A stretch of DNA of 5,787 nt from an uncultured Oscillospiraceae bacterium (GTDB taxonomy: Bacteria > Bacillota > Clostridia > Oscillospirales > Ruminococcaceae). Below, piece by piece: positions 1 to 5,776 of the stretch. A program made the position numbers and the translations under genes. The notes under the pieces are model-generated. The model was not told the origin of the DNA and ran no database searches. It saw only the letters and a program-made list of their open reading frames with translations. The stretch is from positions 1 through 5,787 of the forward strand of contig URFD01000096.1 in the NCBI GenBank assembly GCA_900547015.1, given 5' to 3'. Each line of letters starts with the position of its first letter. Position 1 is the first letter of the stretch.

Positions 1-33
1 AGGTTCGGACAGATTCCCTGTCCGAACCTTTTT
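1..33. terminator. Strong intrinsic terminator hairpin closing the operon, probably bidirectional
   Basis: Positions 1-12 pair perfectly with 18-29, giving a 12-bp GC-rich stem with a 5-nt loop (ATTCC). Five T residues follow on the plus strand (29-33). It lies about 45 bp beyond the stop codon of the last minus-strand gene, which is where that operon should end. For the minus strand the T-tract would fall left of position 1, outside the window. The visible T-tract suits termination of a convergent plus-strand gene further left. Bidirectional use is therefore an inference; the hairpin itself is directly visible. Confidence 0.85.
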
Positions 34-77
34 AGTGAATCGACTTCAACTGCCGATGCCTGTTCAAAGCACAAACC

Positions 78-2537
78 TTAATTTTCTTTTCCGACTCCGA
101 ACAGGCGGAGCAGTTTCTGCCAGAAGTTCAGGTTTTCTTCTGCAACCACTGCCTGCTGCTCGACCTCCGGCTTCTCAATCGGGTCGGTCTTGATGACAAA
201 CTGAACCGATTCAATGTTGGTGTTCTGCTCCGAAACGAAGGAGCGAACCTCCTTGTCGCCGCCGGAGATGCTTTCAATCATCTCATCGATTTTGTCTGTG
301 ATTTTGCTGTCCATGCCGTCGGTCTTTTCTCTCATCTCGCCGGTGCCGTCCTTGAGCTCGACTGCGCCGTCGTTGAGGGTGATGATGCCTGCCAGCAGGT
401 CGGCAACGCCTTCGTTCAGCTCACCGGTGCCGTCTTTGAGGGTTCCGGTTGCATTATAAAATTCCACGATACCTTCCAGCAAATCCTTGGTGCCATCATA
501 CAGGTCGCCGCTGCCGTCGCACAGCTGTTTGCTGCCGTCCACCAAGTCGGATGCGCCATCGGTCAGCTGGGTGTAGCCCTCCAAAATCTTGCCGACGCCG
601 TCGGTATAGTCCTGAATTCCCTTGTCGAGCAGGTCATACTGCTCGGTCAGGGTATTGATTCCTTCCTTGAGCTCCTCGACCTGTGGGAGCATCTTCTTGA
701 GCAGCTCGGCAATCTGACCGATTGCTGCATCAAATTCGGCATATTTCGATTGCAGCTCGTTGGCTCCGTCCACCAGATTTCCCATCTCGCCATAAACGGT
801 ATCGAGGTAAACCTTGGTTCCGTCGATGGCTGCGTTGTTGCCTTCCAGCAGGGTAACCAGTGTGTTCAGCTGATCACGAATCGATTTCAGCTGGTCGATG
901 AGGGTGCTGCTCAGCGAAAGAGCATCCACCTGTTCCTCGACGATGCCGCCGGATTTCCAGTCGGCAAGCTCTGTCACCTGTTCTGCCTGCGGCTGAAGCG
1001 CATCGGTGGTTTCCTCCTGCGCCTTGGATTCGGGATTCTCGGTCTGAGCGCCTCCGATTTCTCCTTCTGTGGTCTCTGCACCTGTCTGTGTGTTTTCGGT
1101 TGTGGTGGTTTCGTCTGTTGTCTGAGAACCGCTCTGCTCACCGTTTTCTACATCGGTTTCCGGGCTGTCTGCAACAGTCGGCTGCTGCGGAACGGTCGAC
1201 AGAAACGGTCTGCTTGGGAATTTGTTCAGCTTTTCCAAAAGTGCAATCTGGCTGTCCAGCTGGGAAATCAGACCTTGCAGCTGGTCGATTGCCTGCTGAT
1301 TGCCGTCCTTGAGGGTTCCGACCGGGATTTTCTCCGCATACGCATCATAGCTGACTGCGCCCTGAGCTGCGGCAGCTCCTGCGGCAAGCTTGTCGATTCC
1401 TGCCTTGATGGCTGCGGAGCTTTCTACCAGCTTATCAATCGAATCTGCATTGACCGAGACCTGCTTGAGCGCATCTCGGATGGTGTGCAGGGCTTCCTTG
1501 ACCTGAGCCGAGCCGTTGGTCAGGGTATCCGAGTTGGAATCCAGCTCCCGCAGAGCATCGTCCACCTGAAGGATACCCTCATCCAGCTTGCGGATGCCTT
1601 CATCCAGCTGCTCCATGCCGTCCTTCAAATCGAAGGCGCCGTCGTTCAGGTCGATGCCGCCGTCCCGCAGCTCGCCTGCACCATCGTGCAGCTCGCCTGC
1701 GCCGTCATCCAGCTCAACAGCACCGCTCTGCAAATCGTTTTCCACACCGTCCTGCAATTCGCCTACGCCGTCGTGCAGCTCACCTGCGCCATCATCCAGC
1801 TTCTGGATGCCGTCCAGCAGCTCATACACCTGATCCATCAGCTCCTCGTCATCCACCTCGACATTCAGCGAGAGCGAGATGCCATTGATGGCAACCGACG
1901 GCATTTCAAAGTCGGTGACATCTGCTGTGATTTCGATGTTCTCCTCTTTGCCGGGCAGGATGGTGTAGGTCAGCTGGCGGTTCTTGCCGACATTGGCCTG
2001 GGTTGCACCCTCTGCCACGATGTTTTCGCACTGGTTGGTGTCCAGTGTGAAGGAGGTTTGCAGGGCATAATCGTCAAAAAAGCTGCCGGTACATTCCGGG
2101 TTCTTTCTGACCGACATGGTGATTTTCAGAGCGCCGCTCTTGCCGGCAACCTCATCGGAGGAATACTCCTTGCCATCCAGAAAATAGCGGATGTCAAAGT
2201 TCCACGGCATCACCTTGCTGTCCAGTGTGCCTTCATAATACAGCTTGCCCTTGCCTGCATCGATGGTGACCTTGCCGTTATCATAGCCGATGTCCGAGGT
2301 TGAAGTCATATCGCGCAGCGCGCTGTAGCTGCCGTAGTCCACGATTTTGCCCTTTTCGTCCATATCAAAAATATTGACCACATAGATGTCGGACACCGAA
2401 CCGTCATGGTTGAGGTTGACATATACGACCTCCTGCTTTGGGGTGTTTTCTTCTGCGGCCAAAGCGCTCAGCGGCAGGGACAGCATCATTCCGACTGCCA
2501 GCATAACCGCTACTGCTTTTTTAGATAATTTTCTCAT
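78..2537 (-). CDS. Secreted Leu-x-x-Gly heptad-repeat protein (YhgE/Pip-like repeat type), partner of the MMPL transporter
   Basis: This is an 819-residue exported protein. Residues 1-27 form a Sec signal peptide: basic start MRKLSKK, a hydrophobic core, then ALA before the cleavage site. Residues 35-230 look like a beta-rich domain with two cysteines (149 and 170) that could form a disulfide. Residues 240-342 and 637-735 are runs of heptads with Leu and Gly three residues apart (LxDG), matching the known X-X-X-Leu-X-X-Gly repeat of YhgE/Pip-type proteins. Between them lie a helical stretch, a disordered Thr/Glu/Gln/Ser-rich linker (about 447-525) and another helical stretch. The tail at 803-815 (LNFWQKLLRLFGV) is amphipathic. 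No transmembrane segment follows the signal peptide and no ABC-2 domain is seen, so it is not a full YhgE. The ATG overlaps the transporter stop codon and follows an AGGAGG, which settles the start. It probably acts outside the membrane with the transporter; its exact function is unknown. Confidence 0.85.
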   Translation of the reverse strand: MRKLSKKAVAVMLAVGMMLSLPLSALAAEENTPKQEVVYVNLNHDGSVSDIYVVNIFDMDEKGKIVDYGSYSALRDMTSTSDIGYDNGKVTIDAGKGKLYYEGTLDSKVMPWNFDIRYFLDGKEYSSDEVAGKSGALKITMSVRKNPECTGSFFDDYALQTSFTLDTNQCENIVAEGATQANVGKNRQLTYTILPGKEENIEITADVTDFEMPSVAINGISLSLNVEVDDEELMDQVYELLDGIQKLDDGAGELHDGVGELQDGVENDLQSGAVELDDGAGELHDGAGELRDGGIDLNDGAFDLKDGMEQLDEGIRKLDEGILQVDDALRELDSNSDTLTNGSAQVKEALHTIRDALKQVSVNADSIDKLVESSAAIKAGIDKLAAGAAAAQGAVSYDAYAEKIPVGTLKDGNQQAIDQLQGLISQLDSQIALLEKLNKFPSRPFLSTVPQQPTVADSPETDVENGEQSGSQTTDETTTTENTQTGAETTEGEIGGAQTENPESKAQEETTDALQPQAEQVTELADWKSGGIVEEQVDALSLSSTLIDQLKSIRDQLNTLVTLLEGNNAAIDGTKVYLDTVYGEMGNLVDGANELQSKYAEFDAAIGQIAELLKKMLPQVEELKEGINTLTEQYDLLDKGIQDYTDGVGKILEGYTQLTDGASDLVDGSKQLCDGSGDLYDGTKDLLEGIVEFYNATGTLKDGTGELNEGVADLLAGIITLNDGAVELKDGTGEMREKTDGMDSKITDKIDEMIESISGGDKEVRSFVSEQNTNIESVQFVIKTDPIEKPEVEQQAVVAEENLNFWQKLLRLFGVGKEN
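324..629 (-). repeat. C-terminal Leu-x-x-Gly heptad block in the secreted protein
   Basis: Protein residues 637-738 hold about fifteen consecutive heptads. Their first position (Leu, or Tyr, Ile, Phe or Met) falls exactly every seven residues, at 637, 644, 651, 658 and so on to 735, with no insertion. Most carry Gly at position 4 and an acidic residue just before it (LTDG, LVDG, LYDG, LKDG, LNDG). The one degenerate unit is FYNA at 693-696. In DNA this gives a 21-bp period. The pattern predicts a continuous acidic helical rod. Confidence 0.85.
1512..1820 (-). repeat. N-terminal Leu-x-x-Gly heptad block with one skip residue
   Basis: Residues 240-342 repeat LxxG every seven residues: Leu at 240, 247, 254 and 261, then 269, 276, 283, 290, 297, 304, 311 and 318, fading after 325. 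Between 261 and 269 the step is eight, so one extra residue shifts the register. Most units read LDDG, LHDG, LKDG or LDEG and are strongly acidic. The block directly follows the beta-rich N-terminal domain. Confidence 0.85.
1656..1799 (-). repeat. Internal 87-bp-offset duplication within the first heptad block
   Basis: The DNA at 1660-1714 matches 1747-1801 at 47 of 55 positions by my hand count, with all mismatches transitions and an offset of 87 bp (29 codons). The encoded copies are residues 247-265 (LDDGAGELHDGVGELQDGV) and 276-294 (LDDGAGELHDGAGELRDGG). Because 29 is four heptads plus one residue, the duplication coincides with the skip in heptad register. It looks like a fairly recent segmental copy within the repeat. 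Confidence 0.75.
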
Positions 2538-4627
2538 TGAGAAATTGCCTCCTGTGAATTCAAGTTGTTTGTGTTTCCCTTACGATTCTTTTTGTGTTTC
2601 TTTCCAAGAAAGATACCGTCCATCAGGTACAGCATACCCGGCAAAACAAAAAGGACGATCATCATTGAGAACAAGGTTCCGATGCCCAAGAATTTGCCCA
2701 GCTGAGCCAGCAGTCCGTGGGTGGAAATATAGCCCATCAGGAAGCCGACCACGGTCAGGACACTGCCTGAGGTCAGGATAGAAATGGTAACTGCCGAAAT
2801 TGTTTCGACCACCGATTGCTTTTTGTCCATGGTCTGACGACACTCCCGATAACGGTCGGTCAGCAAAATCGCATAGTCTACAGTTGCGCCCAGCTGAATC
2901 GAGCTGATAATCAGATAGGAGATATAGAATACAATCGTTCCCTTAAAGTATGGAACTGCCAGATTGAGCCAGATTGCCGTTTCGATGCTCAGCACCAGAA
3001 TCATCGGCAGAGAGACCGACTTCATCAGCATCACCAGAACCAGGAACACCGCGCCGATTGCCAGGATATTGACCTTAATCATATCGTCGGTGATGGTGTC
3101 CATCAGGTCGTAGGTGCTGACGCCCTGACCTGCCAGATAGTAGGAATCCGGATAAAAGCGGTTGGCTGTTTCCCGAATCGTCTTGACCAGCTCGAAGGTT
3201 TCCTTGCCCTCATAGTCGGTATCCAGCGAGATGACCATTCGGGTGTAATGCTCCGAGCGCAGCTTTGCGAGGGTTGTGCTGTCCAGATATTCCAGCGGAA
3301 TCTCCGCTCCGGCAGCATCCACATAGGAGATGATGCTGGTGACCTGCGGGATTTCGTGCAGCGCGTCGGAAAGCTCCTTCTCCACTGCGGTGCTGGTGTT
3401 CGGCACCATCAGAACATAGGTGTCGCTCTTGCCGAAAATCTTCTCGATTTCCTCGGTGTCAGCACCCAGCTGGGTCTCCGAACCGAAGATGTGGCTGGCT
3501 CCGTAGTAGTATTCGTTCTGGTTCGATGCTAGATAAGCCGGCACGAAAACCACCAGAAAAACGCAAACCATCGGAATCATCAGCTTCTGCACCAGCTTGC
3601 CAAACTTGTGGCAGGATGGCACCAGAGGACGGTGACGCGTTCTGTCCAGCAGATGGTAGGTCACCAGAACCAAATCCGGCATAAAAACAAAGACGGTAAT
3701 CAGGCTCAGTGCAACGCCCTTTGCCAGCGCCAGTCCCAAGTCCGGTCCGATTCGGAACTGCATCAGCACCAGAGCCAAAAATCCAATAACGGTGGTCAGG
3801 CCGCTCGACAGGATGGAGGTGGTTGACTTCATCAGCGCCTCGACCATCGCGGTCTTGACATCGGTATATTCCAGACGACATTCCTCGAAGCGGTGAATCA
3901 GAAAGACGGAATAGTCCAGCGAGACCGCCAGCTGAAGGATGTTTCCGGCTGCGTTTGTAACGAAGGAAATCTCGCCAAAAATCAGGTTGCTTCCGCTATT
4001 GATGACAATGGCGATTCCCAGACCTCCCAGAACGACCAGAGGCTCCAGCCACGAGGGGGTGGTCAACAGCAGAACCATCAGAACGAAGGCGACCGCGAAG
4101 ATGGAGATTTTCATAACCTCCGCTACGGTGCTGGTGGTTGCAACCGCCGTCGAGACCGCACTGCCGGTCATGGCATTGTCGTCCCCAATCATCTTCCGAA
4201 TATCCTCCACTGCCGAGATTCGCTGGTCCTCGGAGATGGTGACGGTGAACAGCGCCGCATCATCCTTGTAGTAGGTTTCCAGCGTTTTAGTGTCGATGGT
4301 GCTCAACGGCACCCGAATGTCTACGGCATCATCCAGCCAGGTGACATCGGTCACACCGTCCACCTGCTCCAAACGCTCCTTATATTCCAGCGCCTGCGGG
4401 ATGGTGACATTTCGTATCATCACGCGCGCGTTCGGGATGCCGCCCTCAAACTCCTCCTCCATCAAATCCAGAGCGACGGTGGAGGCGGCATCCTCCGGCA
4501 GGTAGTCGTTGATGTCGTAGTCAACCGCTACCATGTTCTTTAAAAAAACACACAGGATTGCTGCCGCCCCAAAAGCGGTGATTACACTTTTGGGGTGATT
4601 GACAATCCATTCGTAAAATTTTCTCAT
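2534..4627 (-). CDS. MMPL/RND-family integral membrane transporter
   Basis: This 697-residue protein has the RND fold of two similar halves, each with one membrane helix, a large extracytoplasmic domain and a bundle of five helices. Helices lie roughly at 15-33, 173-190, 195-210, 225-247, 273-291, 300-325, 349-367, 518-535, 540-558, 563-589, 612-631 and 645-670. Soluble loops lie at about 34-172 and 368-517. Asp-Tyr pairs at 238-239 (SLDYSVF) and 584-585 (TVDYAIL) sit in the fourth and tenth helices, where mycobacterial MmpL3 has its proton-relay Asp-Tyr pairs. The motif DINDYLPEDAAS (38-49) after helix 1 is common in clostridial MMPL proteins. The length is short for the family, with no extra C-terminal domain, only a basic tail (676-683). 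It overlaps both neighbours by ATGA. Lipids, glycolipids or peptides are typical substrates, but this one's cargo cannot be told from sequence. Confidence 0.92.
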   Translation of the reverse strand: MRKFYEWIVNHPKSVITAFGAAAILCVFLKNMVAVDYDINDYLPEDAASTVALDLMEEEFEGGIPNARVMIRNVTIPQALEYKERLEQVDGVTDVTWLDDAVDIRVPLSTIDTKTLETYYKDDAALFTVTISEDQRISAVEDIRKMIGDDNAMTGSAVSTAVATTSTVAEVMKISIFAVAFVLMVLLLTTPSWLEPLVVLGGLGIAIVINSGSNLIFGEISFVTNAAGNILQLAVSLDYSVFLIHRFEECRLEYTDVKTAMVEALMKSTTSILSSGLTTVIGFLALVLMQFRIGPDLGLALAKGVALSLITVFVFMPDLVLVTYHLLDRTRHRPLVPSCHKFGKLVQKLMIPMVCVFLVVFVPAYLASNQNEYYYGASHIFGSETQLGADTEEIEKIFGKSDTYVLMVPNTSTAVEKELSDALHEIPQVTSIISYVDAAGAEIPLEYLDSTTLAKLRSEHYTRMVISLDTDYEGKETFELVKTIRETANRFYPDSYYLAGQGVSTYDLMDTITDDMIKVNILAIGAVFLVLVMLMKSVSLPMILVLSIETAIWLNLAVPYFKGTIVFYISYLIISSIQLGATVDYAILLTDRYRECRQTMDKKQSVVETISAVTISILTSGSVLTVVGFLMGYISTHGLLAQLGKFLGIGTLFSMMIVLFVLPGMLYLMDGIFLGKKHKKNRKGNTNNLNSQEAISQ
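2548..2553 (-). promoter_or_regulatory. Ribosome binding site of the secreted heptad-repeat gene
   Basis: A full AGGAGG lies 10 nt before the ATG at 2537, inside the last codons of the transporter gene. Together with the ATGA overlap (2534-2537) it fixes this start and supports re-initiation by ribosomes finishing the transporter. Confidence 0.85.
4567..4595 (-). other. 9-bp inverted repeat in the early transporter coding region
   Basis: CCCCAAAAG (4567-4575) is perfectly complementary to CTTTTGGGG (4587-4595), with an 11-nt loop. In the mRNA the hairpin begins about 32 nt after the transporter start codon, within codons 11-21. No T-tract follows, so it is not a terminator. It could affect early elongation or mRNA stability, or be chance. 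Confidence 0.5.
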
Positions 4628-4941
4628 CGGTTTGTTTCCTCTCCCGGCGGGCAGGAAGTTCCACTCAGCAAAAATTCGTTTCTCTTCGCGTGCAGCTTCA
4701 GCCGAACTTTGTCCTCCTCAAGCTGTCCCTCCGCCGTATAATCAATCGACCTCATGAAGGTGCTGATCTTTCCGGTCAGTTGGCAAAAACCATCTGCCAT
4801 CACCTTGCCGGAAATTGATTCCTGATGGCCCAGCAGCCTGAGCCATCCGTCTGCCTTTCCCCCACAAACATCCAGTTTCATCATTCCGTGCCGCGGCCCT
4901 AACGGGGTTGCAAGCATCACCTGATACCAGAATGCAGGCAT
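4624..4941 (-). CDS. Small beta-rich conserved hypothetical protein, 105 residues
   Basis: I do not recognise a named family with certainty. The protein has no signal peptide or membrane helix and appears to be a series of short beta strands split by Gly-containing turns: TPLGPRHG (12-19), LRLLGHQ (34-40), ISGKV (43-47), CQLTG (53-57), IDYTAEG (66-72) and LHAKRNEFLLSG (83-94). This resembles a small lipocalin-like or beta-sandwich fold of the kind seen in uncharacterised clostridial proteins, probably cytoplasmic. The frame is open upstream to a GTG at 5040, but that start would overlap the kinase by 56 nt and lacks a ribosome binding site. The ATG at 4941 follows AAGGAAG at good spacing and lies 43 nt after the kinase stop, so it is preferred. 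The stop overlaps the transporter start (ATGA), suggesting coupled translation and a role tied to the transporter, perhaps ligand binding or regulation. That role is inference only. Confidence 0.75.
   Translation of the reverse strand: MPAFWYQVMLATPLGPRHGMMKLDVCGGKADGWLRLLGHQESISGKVMADGFCQLTGKISTFMRSIDYTAEGQLEEDKVRLKLHAKRNEFLLSGTSCPPGEETNR
4636..4657 (-). promoter_or_regulatory. Ribosome binding site of the transporter gene within a possible small hairpin
   Basis: The ribosome binding site AGAGGA (4642 to 4637) lies 9 nt before the ATG at 4627. Its AGGAA part (4640 to 4636) can pair with TTCCT (4657 to 4653) upstream in the mRNA, with three further G-C pairs (4643-4645 with 4649-4651) closing a 3-nt loop. 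Such a hairpin would hide the site until a ribosome translating the preceding gene opens it, which fits the ATGA overlap. The pairing is visible; the regulatory effect is inferred. Confidence 0.5.
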
Positions 4942-4948
4942 CTTCTCA

Positions 4949-4955
4949 CTTCCTT
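4949..4955 (-). promoter_or_regulatory. Ribosome binding site that decides the start of the 105-residue protein
   Basis: AAGGAAG lies just upstream of the ATG at 4941, with its AGGA core 9 nt away. A further GGAG lies a few bases earlier. No comparable site precedes the upstream GTG at 5040, so the shorter protein is the better call. Confidence 0.7.
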
Positions 4956-4984
4956 CTCCATGCTGTTCCACGGCTGCTGTGCCG

Positions 4985-5584
4985 TCATCGTTCTGCCCGT
5001 CGGCACAGGTCTGCCAGATATTCTGCTGTGCGGACAACACCCCAAGAGGCGCTGTTGATGCAGCAGTCGTAGTTGCTGGGATTGCCCCAGCTGCGTCCTG
5101 TGCGGTGCTCGTAGTAAATCTTGCGTTGCAGGTCGGTCTTGCGAATCAGGACTGCGACCTCCTTTTCGCTCTTGCCGGTCAGCTCCATCTTGCGCTCCAC
5201 CCGTTTGTCAAACGGGGCGCTGATAAAGAGGCTGACCCGTTCAATCTGATTGCGGCGCAGCACCTCGTCGGCACATCTTCCCACAAAGATGGCGTCACCC
5301 TGTTTTGCTTCCTCCAAAATGATGCGGCTTTGCAGCGCAAACAGGATTTCGTTTGCGGTCTTTCCTCTCAGGCGTTTGTCCTGCACATCGTACCAGACCC
5401 GATGCAGCCAAGGGTTCACCTTGCGTTCGTCCACCTTTTTCAGGTGCTCCGGCGGCATACCGCTTTGTTCGATTGCCTTATCCAACAGCTCCTTATCCCA
5501 AAACGGGATGCCCAGCTGCTGCGCCATTTCCTTTCCGATTTCGTGTCCTCCGCTTCCAAACTCTCTACCCAAACAGATAATCAT
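4985..5584 (-). CDS. Cytidylate kinase-like family protein
   Basis: This 199-residue protein matches the cytidylate kinase-like family (Pfam Cytidylate_kin2 type), usually about 200 residues, so it is full length. Visible marks are GREFGSGGHEIGK (6-18) in the P-loop position, IPFWDKELL (26-34), the conserved GRCADEVL (102-109) in the substrate region, an Arg/Lys-rich lid around 127-155, and TGRSWGNPSNYDCCINS (162-178) near the C-terminus. The P-loop lacks the classic Gly-Lys-Ser/Thr: aligned with CMP kinase, Lys is replaced by Gly and Ser-Thr by His-Glu. That is usual for this family, so it is probably not the housekeeping CMP kinase. Real substrates of the family are poorly known; phosphate transfer to a nucleotide or similar small molecule is assumed. 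It is the first gene of the operon, 43 nt before the next, and starts after AGGAGG. Confidence 0.88.
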   Translation of the reverse strand: MIICLGREFGSGGHEIGKEMAQQLGIPFWDKELLDKAIEQSGMPPEHLKKVDERKVNPWLHRVWYDVQDKRLRGKTANEILFALQSRIILEEAKQGDAIFVGRCADEVLRRNQIERVSLFISAPFDKRVERKMELTGKSEKEVAVLIRKTDLQRKIYYEHRTGRSWGNPSNYDCCINSASWGVVRTAEYLADLCRRAER

Positions 5585-5594
5585 CTTGTTCTGA

Positions 5595-5600
5595 CCTCCT
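5595..5600 (-). promoter_or_regulatory. Ribosome binding site of the kinase gene
   Basis: A consensus AGGAGG lies 10 nt before the ATG at 5584. The next residues (MIICLGREFGSGG) are the expected N-terminus of the family, so the start is secure. The leader upstream (about 5585-5632) is strongly purine-rich and should be little structured. Confidence 0.8.
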
Positions 5601-5734
5601 ACTCTCTGTTCTCTTTCGTTTTTCTATTCCCTAGTTTACTCACCGGGGCCTCGAAATGAAATGGTCAAACCAGCCTCTTTGTGACATTTTGGACAAATCG
5701 GGCAATTTGATGGTCATTGTTTACAGAATCTTTC
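5601..5734. other. Intergenic region between the operon and a divergent gene
   Basis: No open reading frame is supported here. I looked for a minus-strand promoter for the operon and found no hexamer pair with proper spacing. TTGACC (5668 to 5663) and TAAACT (5638 to 5633) exist, but are 24 nt apart. Short elements that could bind a regulator are GGTCA at 5663, 5712 and 5748, and a dyad CAAAT-N6-ATTTG at 5694-5709. The operon promoter must lie in this region or overlap the divergent one. Confidence 0.5.
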
Positions 5735-5762
5735 TTGTTCTTTTGGCGGTCATGTGTATAAT
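5735..5762 (+). promoter_or_regulatory. Sigma-70/SigA-type promoter for a divergent plus-strand gene
   Basis: A perfect -10 box TATAAT (5757-5762) is preceded, after 16 bp, by TTGTTC (5735-5740), a partial -35 box matching three of six positions. Transcription would start near 5769. A ribosome binding site follows at once, so the promoter reads out of the window to the right. Confidence 0.6.
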
Positions 5763-5771
5763 AAAAGTTGT

Positions 5772-5776
5772 GGAGG
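5772..5776 (+). promoter_or_regulatory. Ribosome binding site of the divergent gene beyond the window
   Basis: GGAGG lies 9 bp after the -10 box. The window ends in ...AATTAT, so the start codon is expected at or just past 5787; if the next base is G, an ATG at 5786-5788 would be spaced 9 nt from the site. The untranslated leader would be only about 15-20 nt. The gene's identity cannot be seen. Confidence 0.5.

Noticed and set aside
750..2303. A 517-codon open frame on the plus strand opposite the heptad-repeat gene.
   Set aside because: It lies wholly antisense to a convincing gene. Its repeated Gln-Leu and Ala/Val pattern mirrors the reverse complement of the LxDG heptads, so the lack of stops follows from the repeat composition. 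It has no family resemblance.
2530..2544. A 15-bp near-palindrome (TTTCTCA-T-TGAGAAA) over the start of the last gene.
   Set aside because: It is fully explained by the ATGA overlap and the codons for Met-Arg-Lys; the one-base centre and A/T-rich arms make a useful operator or RNA stem unlikely.
2816..4543. Several plus-strand open frames of 70-240 codons opposite the transporter gene.
   Set aside because: They are rich in His, Gln, Asn and Arg with no recognisable motif, and lie antisense to a clear membrane transporter.
4979..5659. A 226-codon plus-strand open frame over the kinase gene.
   Set aside because: It is antisense to a gene with clear family motifs, and its own sequence shows no domain.
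5633..5668. TTGACC and TAAACT as a minus-strand promoter for the operon.
   Set aside because: The 24-nt spacing is too long for a sigma-70-type promoter, and the -10 match is weak.
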